Positions 53,156 through 62,251 of a stretch of DNA of 64,000 nucleotides are shown here, piece by piece (positions within the stretch are counted from its first letter, which is position 1; each line of letters begins with the position of its first letter). The stretch is from Lucinisca nassula. Lineage: Eukaryota > Mollusca > Bivalvia > Lucinida > Lucinidae. The notes under the pieces are model-generated. The model worked only from the letters and a program-made list of their open reading frames with translations, ran no database searches and was not told the origin of the DNA. The translations under genes and the position numbers were made by a program. The DNA lies in contig OY757023.1 in assembly GCA_963580285.1 (NCBI GenBank), positions 91,227,108 to 91,291,107 on the forward strand, in the 5' to 3' direction.

Positions 53156-53319
53156 ATATTTTCAAAATTCCACAATGGAATCAATGATCCCAAAGGACAA
53201 GAAAATATAATCTACACTATGATGTAGGGCAGAGAGACGTTTTACCGCCGCCACACATTCCCAAACACCAGCTGTAGTGAAGTTAAATATGTTCTATAAA
53301 AGGGTTATCCTTTGGAAGC

Positions 53320-53591
53320 CTGTAGGTACTTTTCAGGGGTTGGGAAAAAACGCTGCAAATTTGGCTACTCGTGGTGACATGGGCTGGACTAGCTGTCTTG
53401 TCAAACAGAGAGTAGAGTGTTGTCGTTTCTTCTGTAAGGTAATGAACATCAGTGATAACAGATTCTTAAAAAGAATCTTTTCAAGGTCCAAACAGCATCG
53501 TAAATGTTGGGAAAAACGTTTCCTTAAGAGTTGCCCAGGAGTTAGAGCTTACACATCTTTTTGAACAAAATGGCACTGATACTGTAAAAAC
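53320..53591 (+). pseudogene. Non-LTR RT: downstream region
   Basis: Frame GLGKNAANLATRGDMGWTSC LVKQRVECCRFFCKVMNISD, NRFLKRIFSRSKQHRKCWEK, followed by a stop and LFEQNGTDTVKT in another frame. Interrupted at ACTGTAAAAAC by the next element. Confidence 0.78.
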
Positions 53592-54460
53592 AAGAATTCC
53601 GCCGAAGGCTATGTCGCGCCTGTGGGGGCGCAGTTCAATTAATTCTTGAGAAATGGACTAAACCATTAGGGTGAACGCTAGGAAGGTGGCAATATTTTAC
53701 AAAGTCAGTGAACCATGAAATGTAGGTCAAGGTCAAATATGGATACTTGCATTTAAGTTGCCATCCCGAGATATGAGTCTGTACCAAGTATCATTAATGA
53801 AGCTCTTATGGTTCTTGAGAAATTAACTTGACCAGTAGGGTGAACGCTAGGGTGGTCGCAATATTTTACAAAGTCAGTGAACCATGAAATGTAAGTCAAG
53901 GTGAAATATGGATGCTTGCATGTAAGTTGCCATCCCCAGACACAAGTTTGTATGAAGTATCATAAATGAAGCACTTATAGTTCTTGAGAAATTAACTTGA
54001 ACCTTAGGGTGAACGCTAGGGTGGTCGCAATATCTTACCAAGTCAGTGACCCATGAAATGTAGGTCAAGCACAAAAATGGTTGCTTGCATGTAAGTTGTC
54101 ATCCCGTGATACAAGTTCGTACCAAGTATCATAAATGAAGCTCTTATAGTTCTTGAGAAATAAACTTGAACCTTAGGGTGAACGCTAGGGTGGTCGCAAT
54201 ATCTTACGAAGTAAGTGACCCATGAAATGTAGGTCAAGGTCAAATATGGTTGCTTGCATGTAAGTTGTCATACCGTGATACAAGTTTGTACCAAGTATCA
54301 TAAATGAAGCTCTTATAGTTCTTGAGAAATAAACTTGAACCTCAGGGTGAACGCTAGGGTGGTCGCAAATGTTGACGCCTTGACAAACGGACGGACGAAC
54401 GAACGGACGGAAAACCGGGCGCCTATATCGCGCCATGCTGATAGCAGGCGCGACAAAAAC
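53592..54460. mobile_element. Hairpin-ended tandem-repeat element (CGCGCC type)
   Basis: 5' region TATGTCGCGCCTGTGGGGGC. 3' end ATATCGCGCCATGCTGATAG CAGGCGCGACA, a hairpin complementary to the 5' motif. Four units of about 155-165 bp: AGGGTGAACGCTAGGGTGGT, CGCAATATCTTAC, CCATGAAATGTAGGTCAAGG, CAAGTATCATAAATGAAGCT. ACGGACGGAC-type tract at 54385-54412. AAAAAC occurs on both sides. Either it is a 6-bp duplication or the element simply ends in it; the host frame TVK-TVKLMQ can be restored either way. Confidence 0.75.
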
Positions 54461-54826
54461 AGTTAAGTTGATGCAAGCAAAACTCGTAGATAAGGATAGT
54501 GAAAAGTGGCAATCAGGGTTATTCAATGACAATGGTAATGAAAATGGAAATAAATTAAGAACTTATAGACTTTATAAAACTAACTTGCAGACCGAATCAT
54601 GTTAAACTTCCGGTTCAGAGGGATCATCGTCGCATTCGATGTGGGAATTTGCCGTTGCATGTTGAAACAGGGCGTTTTGCTAGCCCTAAAATTCCCGTAG
54701 AACTGAGAACGTGCTTTCATTGCCCGGACAGTGTTGAACATGAAAATCACTTTCTTATTGAATGTCCCTTTTATGACGATATCCGCCGAAAAATGCTGCA
54801 CAGGGCACAGTTATGTAAAATAGAAA
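54461..54826 (+). pseudogene. Non-LTR RT: C-terminal zinc-finger region
   Basis: VKLMQAKLVDKDSEKWQSGL FND, GNKLRTYRLYKTNLQTE, then after frame changes RCGNLPLHVETGRFA and TCFHCPDSVEHENHFLIECP FYDDIRRKML. The CxxC..H..C motif is a C-terminal zinc-binding segment common in these retrotransposons. It ends at LCK where a second Penelope 3' copy is inserted. Confidence 0.8.
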
Positions 54827-55362
54827 TGGAGACAATGATCAGGAATCTGTACAATCAACCCACAGCTCCCATCAGAGACACCAAAAGGGGAAAACACACA
54901 AACATGAAGCAACAGATCCTAATGGAAACAGCAATAGCGGAAAGCCAAAAGGACAGTTACTTTCCCACAAAATGGCCAATAGGCTATCCAAAATAAAACA
55001 ACACAAGCGACACAAACACCCAAAGACAAACCATAACAAAAATAAACCGCAACAGAAGAACCGCCTTGGAACGGTCAGCGGAAACGGATTCAACTGGGGG
55101 CGGGGGGGGGGGGGGGGGGTGCTTAAGCCGGTGCTAGAGGGCGTGGCCGGTGTTTCACATTTCAGTACTGGTCATGAACAGACTCAATAAAACCGAGTAT
55201 GCTATTTTCTTTTATTTGGTGTAATCCTTGCTTCCAGAGGATCTAACTTCAGAACTTATTTAAATCGATTTTACGTGGCCACAATCCTCGCCCTTACTTC
55301 CGTCGCGATTTAGACAAATAATTTGTTCAGTCCGCATGAAGGCCTCCTAACTATCAGTGATA
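54827..55362 (-). mobile_element. 5'-truncated Penelope-like 3' fragment, 0.54 kb
   Basis: Same 3' end as at 13912 and 48916 (ATAGAAATGGAGACAATGAT). It extends through CGCCTTGGAACGGTCAGCGG and a G-run (55099-55118) to ATCGATTTTACGTGGCCACA and CGATTTAGACAAATAATTTG. It carries 100-150 bp between GGGCTTAAGCCGG and TTATTTAAATCG that the 13912 copy lacks, so it represents a variant subfamily. Confidence 0.68.
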
Positions 55363-56203
55363 ATACTGATTTTTCATCCTATACTGTAGGGGTCAGCCTG
55401 CGGCTCCTTATAAGCTTAATAATAAGAAAGAAGTGCAGTTGGCGGTCATAAGTAGGCATTAGATGTTTCACCGGAGATGCGTCATGTGACATTCTTTCAC
55501 CAGGAAGATAAAGTATCGAGTGATCTATCATGTGATCGATCAGTCTGCTGCTGCTGATGATGATGTGATGATGGTGAGTGATCGGTGATGGAAGCTACTG
55601 TTGGTTGAGATACGTCAAACAACATTCATTTGCCAGGCTGATGATTAGAACTGAATTGTTACTGGTGACAAGTCAAACGACATTCATATACCATGATGAT
55701 GATGATGATAATTGGTGGATGATGATGATTGATGAATGATGATGGTGATGATTGGTGAATGAGGATAATTGGTGAATGATGATGATAATAATAATGATGA
55801 TGATGATTGATGATGATGATGACTGGTGGTGATCGATAACGACTGATGATGGGTGATCACAGGCTGTCAAGATCAAGTTGTACACCAAAAAGACATTCAC
55901 CTAGTGACCTCATTCTGTGATTCACCAAACGTACCACGAAAACGCATGACGACAGAAACTTCGACTCAGAACAAGCCAACTACGACGGTTACGATAATTT
56001 TACCTGTTTGACTGATTAATCTATTACCGACAGTGATAGAAAGTCCTAATGACGACTGGTGACACGACTCGAACAAGGAGTAAACTTGACAGAAATTTTG
56101 ACATCTTTTCGCGAACTTTTCCTTGTGCTTTTAGTACTAGCTGCATGGACAGAGCCGAGTTGAACCGAATGAACAGAATGACTGCGCAGGCGTCCTCCCT
56201 GCT
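55363..56203. repeat. GAT/ATG microsatellite region
   Basis: 55545-55575 and 55690-55860 are built of GATGAT, TGATGATGG and ATTGGTGAATGATGATG. The rest is unassigned. Paired words GACATTCATATACC / AACATTCATTTGCC occur nearby. Confidence 0.55.
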
Positions 56204-56296
56204 AGCATTCTACATAAATCTACAGCGGGCCGTTAGCGGCCCGTCAGCTACCCTGACGGGCCGTTAACGGCCCGCTGTAGATTTATGTAGAATGCT
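56204..56296. repeat. 93-bp near-perfect palindrome
   Basis: 44-nt arms (AGCATTCTACATAAATCTAC, AGCGGGCCGTTAGCGGCCCG TCAG) around the loop CTACC, with one mismatch. No target duplication recognised. The stem is GC-rich at its apex and AT-rich at its base, unlike the MITE families here. Confidence 0.88.
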
Positions 56297-57759
56297 TACT
56301 GGGCTTATGTTTATGGCTCTTCCAATGGCTGTTCCGCGAACTTGACGCGCTTGCGGCAATGCGCTAGAATGAGCGACTAAGCTTGCGAATTCTATGATTT
56401 CGTCAAAGATAGATTAATCAGATGAAAGTTTGTTTCTATTACAGATAGTCTCTAACAGGAAATAAGAATAACTTTTCAGTTTTAGGTGTATTGATCGGGG
56501 GAATCTTAGTCCACCCGACCCGAGAATTGCCGGCTCTATGCAAATTAGCCACGATTTCAACCCAAACCGCCAAGATCTCCACCAAATCCGCACAACGCTA
56601 TCGGTCGGGGCCCATATATAAAGAAGATCGTATCCTTTCTCTGGCATTCTGTGCGCTGATCCTCTGAGAAGCAGCAGAAGCCGCATTATATAATTCACCG
56701 AGTTTTGATTTGTGTAGATACTGACAGTTGAAGAAGTAAGGATGGAGGCTGATGTCTGGTTACAGTTACAGTTATGAAGAGTTCTTGGTTTGAATTTACA
56801 ATTTGTTGTTGATTTAATATTGTTTTGTTGAATTTCCAAATGTCTTAGACTTGCAGGCTCGTTCCAGTACCCCATTCGACGAAAGCGACCTTGTGACCTT
56901 GGTGCTATTTATAGATACATGTATACAGTGCAAAGGGTTTCCCTCAGCAATGCAGGAATGAGTCTGTGCTATTTTTAGATACGTCAGCCAAGATACCGTA
57001 TTTACAGCCTTGAAAGGAAAGAGCCTGGGAGAACTAAAGATAATGTTTTCTTTTTCTTATTACTGTTAGAGTTTAACTTTTTGGATTTACTTCGACACTT
57101 AACTTGGTTTTATTTTCTTAAACCAAGTAATAGCTTTGCTAATATTGCATCAGATATTAGATCACTTATGCATTAATGATTTTTCATTAAATCTGAAGTT
57201 CTTAATTGGCTATTAAGCATTTCTTAATTAAAGTTTAACATTCCGGAACATGCACCAGTTATGCTGATGCTCTCTGGAGAAGTGTTAGTTATGCTAGCAC
57301 CTTAAGTCTACATACAAGTCATGCTAAAGTTCTTGAATAATTAATTACGTTAATTTGCATAGTTAACAGACCGTTAATTAGGGCGTATGCATCAGTTATG
57401 CTGTGCCTGCCCTTGTCTAAATTTCAATGAGTAAGATTACATTTTAATAAGACTTATGCCGCTGTCCATGATGAAAAGGGGAGATAACCGTTCTTTATTG
57501 TTGGGTCATGCCCTTCACTTAGGATCAGTTTGTCTCACTGATGTGACCTTGACCTTAATTCCTATGACCTGAGATGACCTTAACCTAGATACAGACTAAC
57601 CTGGTAGAGAAAGAGGGTACCAGTGAGAGATACCGTAGCTAATCTATGAGAGGGTTACAGTACAGATCTAACGAGAGAGAGACAAGATTGCCTTTTGACA
57701 TTAAGTGTTTTATACTAGATTATACTATATTTTATTCAGCAGAAATCTGCCTTAGTTGT
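56297..57759. other. Unassigned; possible 5' LTR or leader of the Gypsy element
   Basis: No coding sequence recognised. Words GTTATGCTGATGCTCTC, GTTATGCTAGCACC and GTCATGCTAAAG (57255-57330), and GTTATGCTG at 57398, form a loose repeat. Excising the 57760-60142 insert makes this continuous with the sequence before gag, so part of it could be LTR. The 3' LTR needed to prove it lies outside the window. Confidence 0.4.
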
Positions 57760-60142
57760 GGTGGACACTAATGTCCGGGAATTGTCCGGGAATTCGCCGG
57801 GAAATGTCCGGGAAATTGGGGGTAGTGGTGCGTTATCCCTAATATTTCCACTTTGGGTGGTCAGAAATTAATGAGATAAGTATCAAATGAATTTTTAGCT
57901 CCATTCTAAAAGATAAAAAAAGAATAATTTGATTTTATAACGTTTTAGGGGTCCATTTTTCAAGTTAATTTGTCCGGGAAATTCTCGGATTTTTTCCCGG
58001 ATTTGGGGGTAGTGGTGCGTTAACCATAATATCTCGACTTTGGGTGGTCAGAAATTATTAAAATTAGTTTGAAATAAAATTTTTGCTCCGTCTCAAAAGA
58101 CTATTAAAAAAATTTCATTTTCAATATTTTAGGGGTCCATTTTTTTGAAGTTAATTTGTCCGGGAAATTCCCGATTGTGTCCTGGATCAATCGGTATTTG
58201 TGCATTTTTATAATATCTCGGTTTCTGGTGATCGCTTATGGATAAAAATTGATATATGTTTAAAGTTTAAGTTCAATGATAAAATAATGTAAAAAAAATC
58301 TTTTCATACGCCTCACTGAGGCAGTTCTAATGAGTACCCACAACCTGGATTATGACCAGGATGTTGGGGGAATAGGGGGTATTGGTTCTTTTTCCTTAAT
58401 ATATCGACTTGTGAATACGAAAGAAAGACTGCACACCCCGTGTAAATCCTACTTTTCTCTTTATAAAGTTGGATTGACATGGGTTTCCATTACACAGCTT
58501 TCTTTGATGTCACACATGTTGCTGCTCACAAGACGGACACTGCCATTGATTTGATGATGAATTCAGACCTAAACATATTCTATAAAACCAAATTTTGCAC
58601 TTACGATTTTCACAGCAAATCATGTTATCAATATACTCAGGCATTTTGCAAAATCACCAGACTGGAATTTTTACGATTTTACAAGTGAATGAATGAAGTA
58701 TTTCTACTATTTCAATCCAGGTAAGCAGCACACGCCAACTTATTTTGATTTAAAGCAATTAACTTAACACATTTTTAATCTCGTTAGAAAATTAATGGCC
58801 CGTAAAATCGCTCAAAGTCCGTACACCTAATTCATCGTCAGGAAGAAATGGATGCGCTTAAATTTCGTTGTTTAAGCAAACAATATAGAACCTGATCAGA
58901 TGTCGCATTTTGCGGCCGAGATCAGACGCCAAGTTTTGCAGCGTCTGAGCATCATTGTCCGTCAAATCAGTCAAAGTCCGTACATCTAATTCATTGCCAG
59001 CAAGAAATGGATGCGGTTAAATTTCGTATTTGATTAAGCAAACAGTGTATACCGATATCAGACGTCGCACTTAGCGGCCCAGATCAGACGCCAAGGTTTG
59101 CGCAGCTACTGATCATAATGGTACATCTAATTCATTGCTAGCAAGAAATGGATGCGGTTAAATTTCCTCGTTGTTTAAGCAAATAGTGTAGACCCAGATC
59201 AGATGTAGCATTGTGCGGCCCAGATCAGACGACACGTTTTGCAGCGTCTGATCATTTGAGTCTACACTGTTTGACTATGTCCCACAAATGGGACGCTATA
59301 TAGGCATATATGGATTAAATATCTGGGTTAAATATCTGATCTGCCAATGGATCTACACTATCTGCCAATGTCCCTCAAGTGGGAGTCAAGGCATATATGG
59401 GTTAAACCTTTGATCAAGATCTACACTGTTTGCCAATGGCCCAACAATGGGGCGCTAGGCATATATGTGTTAAACCGTTGACCAAGTTCTACACTGTTTG
59501 CCGTAATTAAAGATTCTTTGAGATCTTCTCTAAATTAGTCATGTTGTGTGCACTCATTAGAAGTGCCTCAGTGAGGTGTATGAAAATATTTTTTTTTTAT
59601 ATTCTTTTAGAACTGAACTTAAAATTTTAATATATATCAATCGTTATCAAAAAGTGATCACCACAAACAGAGATACTATGAAAATGCACCACTACCCCAA
59701 CATCCAGGACACAACCGGGAATTTCCCGGACAAATTAACTTCAGAAATGGACCCCTAAAATATTCAAAATGAAAATTATCTTTTAATATTCTTTTAGAAT
59801 GGAGCTAAAAATTTTATTTGATACTAATTTTATTAATTTCTGACCACCCGAAGTTGAGATATTAGGGTTAACGCACCACTACCCCAAAATCCAGGACAAA
59901 ATCCGAGAATTTCCCGGACAAATTAACTAAATAAATGGACCCCTAAAACGTTTAAAAAGTAAATTATTTTTTAATAATCTTTTAGAATGGAGCTTAAAAT
60001 TTTATTTGATACTAATTTTAATAATTTCTGACCACCCGAAGTGGAGATATTAGGGATAACGCATCACTACCCCCCATTTCCCGGACATTTCCCGGCCAAT
60101 TCCCGGCGATTTCCCGGACAATTCCCGGACATCAGTGTTCGC
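57760..60142. mobile_element. 2.4-kb long-TIR element, copy 2, with 10-bp duplication
   Basis: Left end GGTGGACACTAATGTCCGGG, right end (reverse complement) GCGAACACTGATGTCCGGG. The target CCTTAGTTGT occurs on both sides (57750-57759 and 60143-60152). Arms of about 420 bp repeat GTCCGGGAAATTC, GGTAGTGGTGCGTTA and CTTTGGGTGGTCAGAAATTA. The interior array (58800-59500) has AGCAAGAAATGGATGCGGTT, GTAGACCCAGATCAGATG and CAGCGTCTGATCAT units as in copy 1. No transposase frame. A 9-10-bp duplication with long TIRs points to a MULE-like element. Confidence 0.85.
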
Positions 60143-60347
60143 CCTTAGTTGTCCTTCCTCCTCTTCAGTCTCTCCAATTTTAAAGTAGCTTAATTAATTA
60201 CACTCTATGTGAGAGGTCTATTTAATGCCATAAGTTTTAAGGGTGTGTCGCTCTGCCTGTCCGTCGGCCAATGCGTATGTCCGGTCTTGCTTGGTTGAAA
60301 GCGGCCAGGGTTTAGTAACCTTGACCCCTTTGACCCTGCATATTAAA

Positions 60348-60366
60348 TGGTGTCAGAAAGGTGGGA
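60348..60366 (+). promoter_or_regulatory. Putative primer-binding site of the Gypsy element
   Basis: TGGTGTCAGAAAGGTGGGA resembles the TGGTGTCAGAAGTGGGA site common just downstream of the 5' LTR in animal Gypsy elements. LTR boundaries could not be confirmed because the 3' LTR is outside the window. Confidence 0.5.
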
Positions 60367-60577
60367 TTCATCAAGCTTGTATGACAGAGAAGACACAGAA
60401 CAGTATCGTAAAGACACAATCTAGGTACAGGCTAACAGATGTGGCGAAGACACAGGCAAAGTATGGATCCAGTGATGCGGACCCCAAGAAGGTATTAAGG
60501 TGGAGTGACACACTTTGGCACATGTTTGATAAATATAACAAGGCATTATTCAAAAAAAAAAATGTATTTCAGATAAA

Positions 60578-62251
60578 ATGGGCAAAAGAAAGAATTTAAA
60601 AAGGAGAGACACTGAGGTTGAGGGAGACGGCAGTGGCAGTGATGTAACTTTAAGTGTAGTTGAGAATGAGAGGGACAGTGGGGATGAGTCTGATGCAATT
60701 ATTAGGGAAGGAGCGAACACGCGTAGGGAAACCGTGAATTTTGAGCTGCCTATGGTGCAGCGCGAAAACGTTTTTAGGCAGAATGGAGACCCAGAGGTTG
60801 ACCTTAGACATGAAGGTATAGACATAGACCAGGATGAGCAAGCTGAAGGAGATGCAGCTAGATCCAGGGTAAGAGAAAATAATGATGTTACCACGGCAAT
60901 GAAGGAAATGACGCAGGCCTTGGTAAAAACAATTAGGGAATCAAATAGGGCCATAAGTCAGAATATAACCCATGTTTTAGAGGAAGTGCAGCGCAGACCA
61001 CATGCCGTGCAGGCTCCTGTACAGTGTAGGGCTGGTAGAAATGAACAAGCTCGTAGGCCAGGACCTAATGTAAGGCGTCCTCTTTATAGTAGAAGTAAAT
61101 TTTCAGATACTGAAGAAGATGACGGTATGTATCAATCTTCTAGATATCCGCAAAATGTGGATCCTGTACAGCAAAGGGAGACAACCAAGTTACCCATATT
61201 TACAGGTAAGGAGCAGTGGAACGTCTGGTTTAACAGGTTCACTGAGGTGGCAGATAGAAGGGGCTGGAGTAATGAGGATCGTCTAGATGAGATCTTGCCT
61301 AGGTTGCAGGGTGCTGCGGGTGAGTTTGTGTTTGGACAACTGAGACGTGAAGTACGGAGTAATTATTCCCAACTAGTCTCAGAATTGAACAGTAGGTTTA
61401 GGGTGGTCGTAACTAAAAAAACATATGGGGCTCAGTTTAGTCATCGTGACCAGAAGGTTAGTGAGACAGTGGAGGAATACGCTGCTGAACTTAAAAGGTT
61501 GTATGATAAGGCACATGCGAATAGGGATGAGGTGACAAGAAGGGAGGATTTGCTGAGGCGTTTTCTAGATTGCCTACATGACGAAAAGGCCCGGTTTCAG
61601 GTTGAGTATGTTAAGGAGCCTAAGGACATAGACGAGGCCGTATATCAAGTAGTAGATTTTCAGGAAACCCGCAGACGTCCATTGATGGGTGATTATAATA
61701 GTGAGAAGAAAGGTAAGAGACATGCTCGCTCAGTAAGTTTTGTCACAGCCGAGGACGAGGACAGTGATGACGAGAGTGAGGAGACCGAGGACCGGAATAG
61801 GAAGGTGAAGCGGAAACGGCATGGCCGTGTACGCAGAACTGGGAACAGTCAGTCCTCTAACTCGGGGAAACCAGCCTCAGGTAATTTGTCTGATAAACCT
61901 GGACAGGAGCAGAAATCTACTGGTGATGGGCAACTTGAGAAAACACTCAAGGCTCTTCAAGATAAAATTGTGAGTTTAGAGAAACAGCTGCAGCTGCAAC
62001 AGCAGAGGGGTAACAGTGCTAGGAGTCCTAGCAACCCAAATGTTGTCTGTTTTACCTGCTCTGAGGTGGGTCATTTTTCCAGGAACTGTCCACAGAAGGG
62101 GCTAGGTAGAAGAAACAGTCCATATTATGGTCAACAGGGTAATGGTGCTCAGGGTGGTTATCAAAGGCGTGGTTCTTCCTATTTTCAAAATGACGGGTAT
62201 CAAGGGACCTTCCAGGGGGTAGGACAGAGCTCCTCTCAACCGTTAAACTAG
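60578..62251 (+). CDS. Gypsy-type Gag polyprotein
   Basis: 557 residues, intact, starting at ATG in AAAATGGGCAAAAG. The N-terminus is acidic and disordered-looking. A retrotransposon Gag capsid region spans about residues 205-370 (LPIFTGKEQWNVWFNRFTEV, LPRLQGAAGEFVF, YAAELKRLYDKAH). A short coiled coil lies near 448-475 (LEKTLKALQDKIVSLEKQL). One CCHC zinc knuckle CFTCSEVGHFSRNC is at about 490-503, and the tail is Gly/Gln-rich. It would assemble particles and bind element RNA. The frame ends TAG right after GTTAAAC, overlapping pol by the -1 frame. Confidence 0.92.
   Translation: MGKRKNLKRRDTEVEGDGSGSDVTLSVVENERDSGDESDAIIREGANTRRETVNFELPMVQRENVFRQNGDPEVDLRHEGIDIDQDEQAEGDAARSRVRENNDVTTAMKEMTQALVKTIRESNRAISQNITHVLEEVQRRPHAVQAPVQCRAGRNEQARRPGPNVRRPLYSRSKFSDTEEDDGMYQSSRYPQNVDPVQQRETTKLPIFTGKEQWNVWFNRFTEVADRRGWSNEDRLDEILPRLQGAAGEFVFGQLRREVRSNYSQLVSELNSRFRVVVTKKTYGAQFSHRDQKVSETVEEYAAELKRLYDKAHANRDEVTRREDLLRRFLDCLHDEKARFQVEYVKEPKDIDEAVYQVVDFQETRRRPLMGDYNSEKKGKRHARSVSFVTAEDEDSDDESEETEDRNRKVKRKRHGRVRRTGNSQSSNSGKPASGNLSDKPGQEQKSTGDGQLEKTLKALQDKIVSLEKQLQLQQQRGNSARSPSNPNVVCFTCSEVGHFSRNCPQKGLGRRNSPYYGQQGNGAQGGYQRRGSSYFQNDGYQGTFQGVGQSSSQPLN
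62242..62248 (+). promoter_or_regulatory. Candidate -1 ribosomal frameshift heptamer GTTAAAC
   Basis: The heptamer lies immediately before the gag stop (TAG 62249-62251), with codons TTA and AAC in the gag frame. The pol frame is -1 relative to gag and is open from 62194, so slipping here joins Gag to Pol directly (next codon CTA at 62248). GTTAAAC is a known functional slippery heptamer in arteriviruses. Whether a stimulatory structure follows was not computed. Confidence 0.65.

Larger units (their letters stand above)
52762..53319 (-). mobile_element. Tandem retrozyme-like element with hammerhead ribozymes
   Basis: Three copies of a 36-bp sequence (52762-52797, 53023-53058, 53284-53319) alternate with two 225-bp cores (52798-53022, 53059-53283). 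The period is exactly 261 bp. The outer 36-mers are the host retrotransposon's own sequence, so they look like a long target duplication. Each core carries a hammerhead ribozyme on the minus strand. There is no ORF. Tandem, non-coding, HHR-bearing units of this size fit animal retrozymes. A solo terminal repeat of a Penelope-like element is the main alternative. The cores differ at only a few bases. Confidence 0.8.
48250..54826 (+). mobile_element. Non-LTR retrotransposon broken by at least six insertions
   Basis: Coding pieces in the same orientation and correct order: 48250-48915, 50477-50958, 51606-51923, about 52725-52797, 53320-53591 and 54461-54826. Each gap is a recognisable other element. 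Joining the pieces gives a continuous reverse transcriptase and C-terminal region with only point damage. The 5' end (endonuclease) is absent or lies left of the 47985 fragment. Confidence 0.85.

Noticed and set aside
60243..60599. 118-codon plus-strand frame before gag
   Set aside because: It spans the putative primer-binding site and overlaps the gag start. No domain is visible. Treated as element leader.
60550..60954. Serine/leucine-rich 134-codon minus-strand frame
   Set aside because: Antisense of the acidic gag N-terminus.
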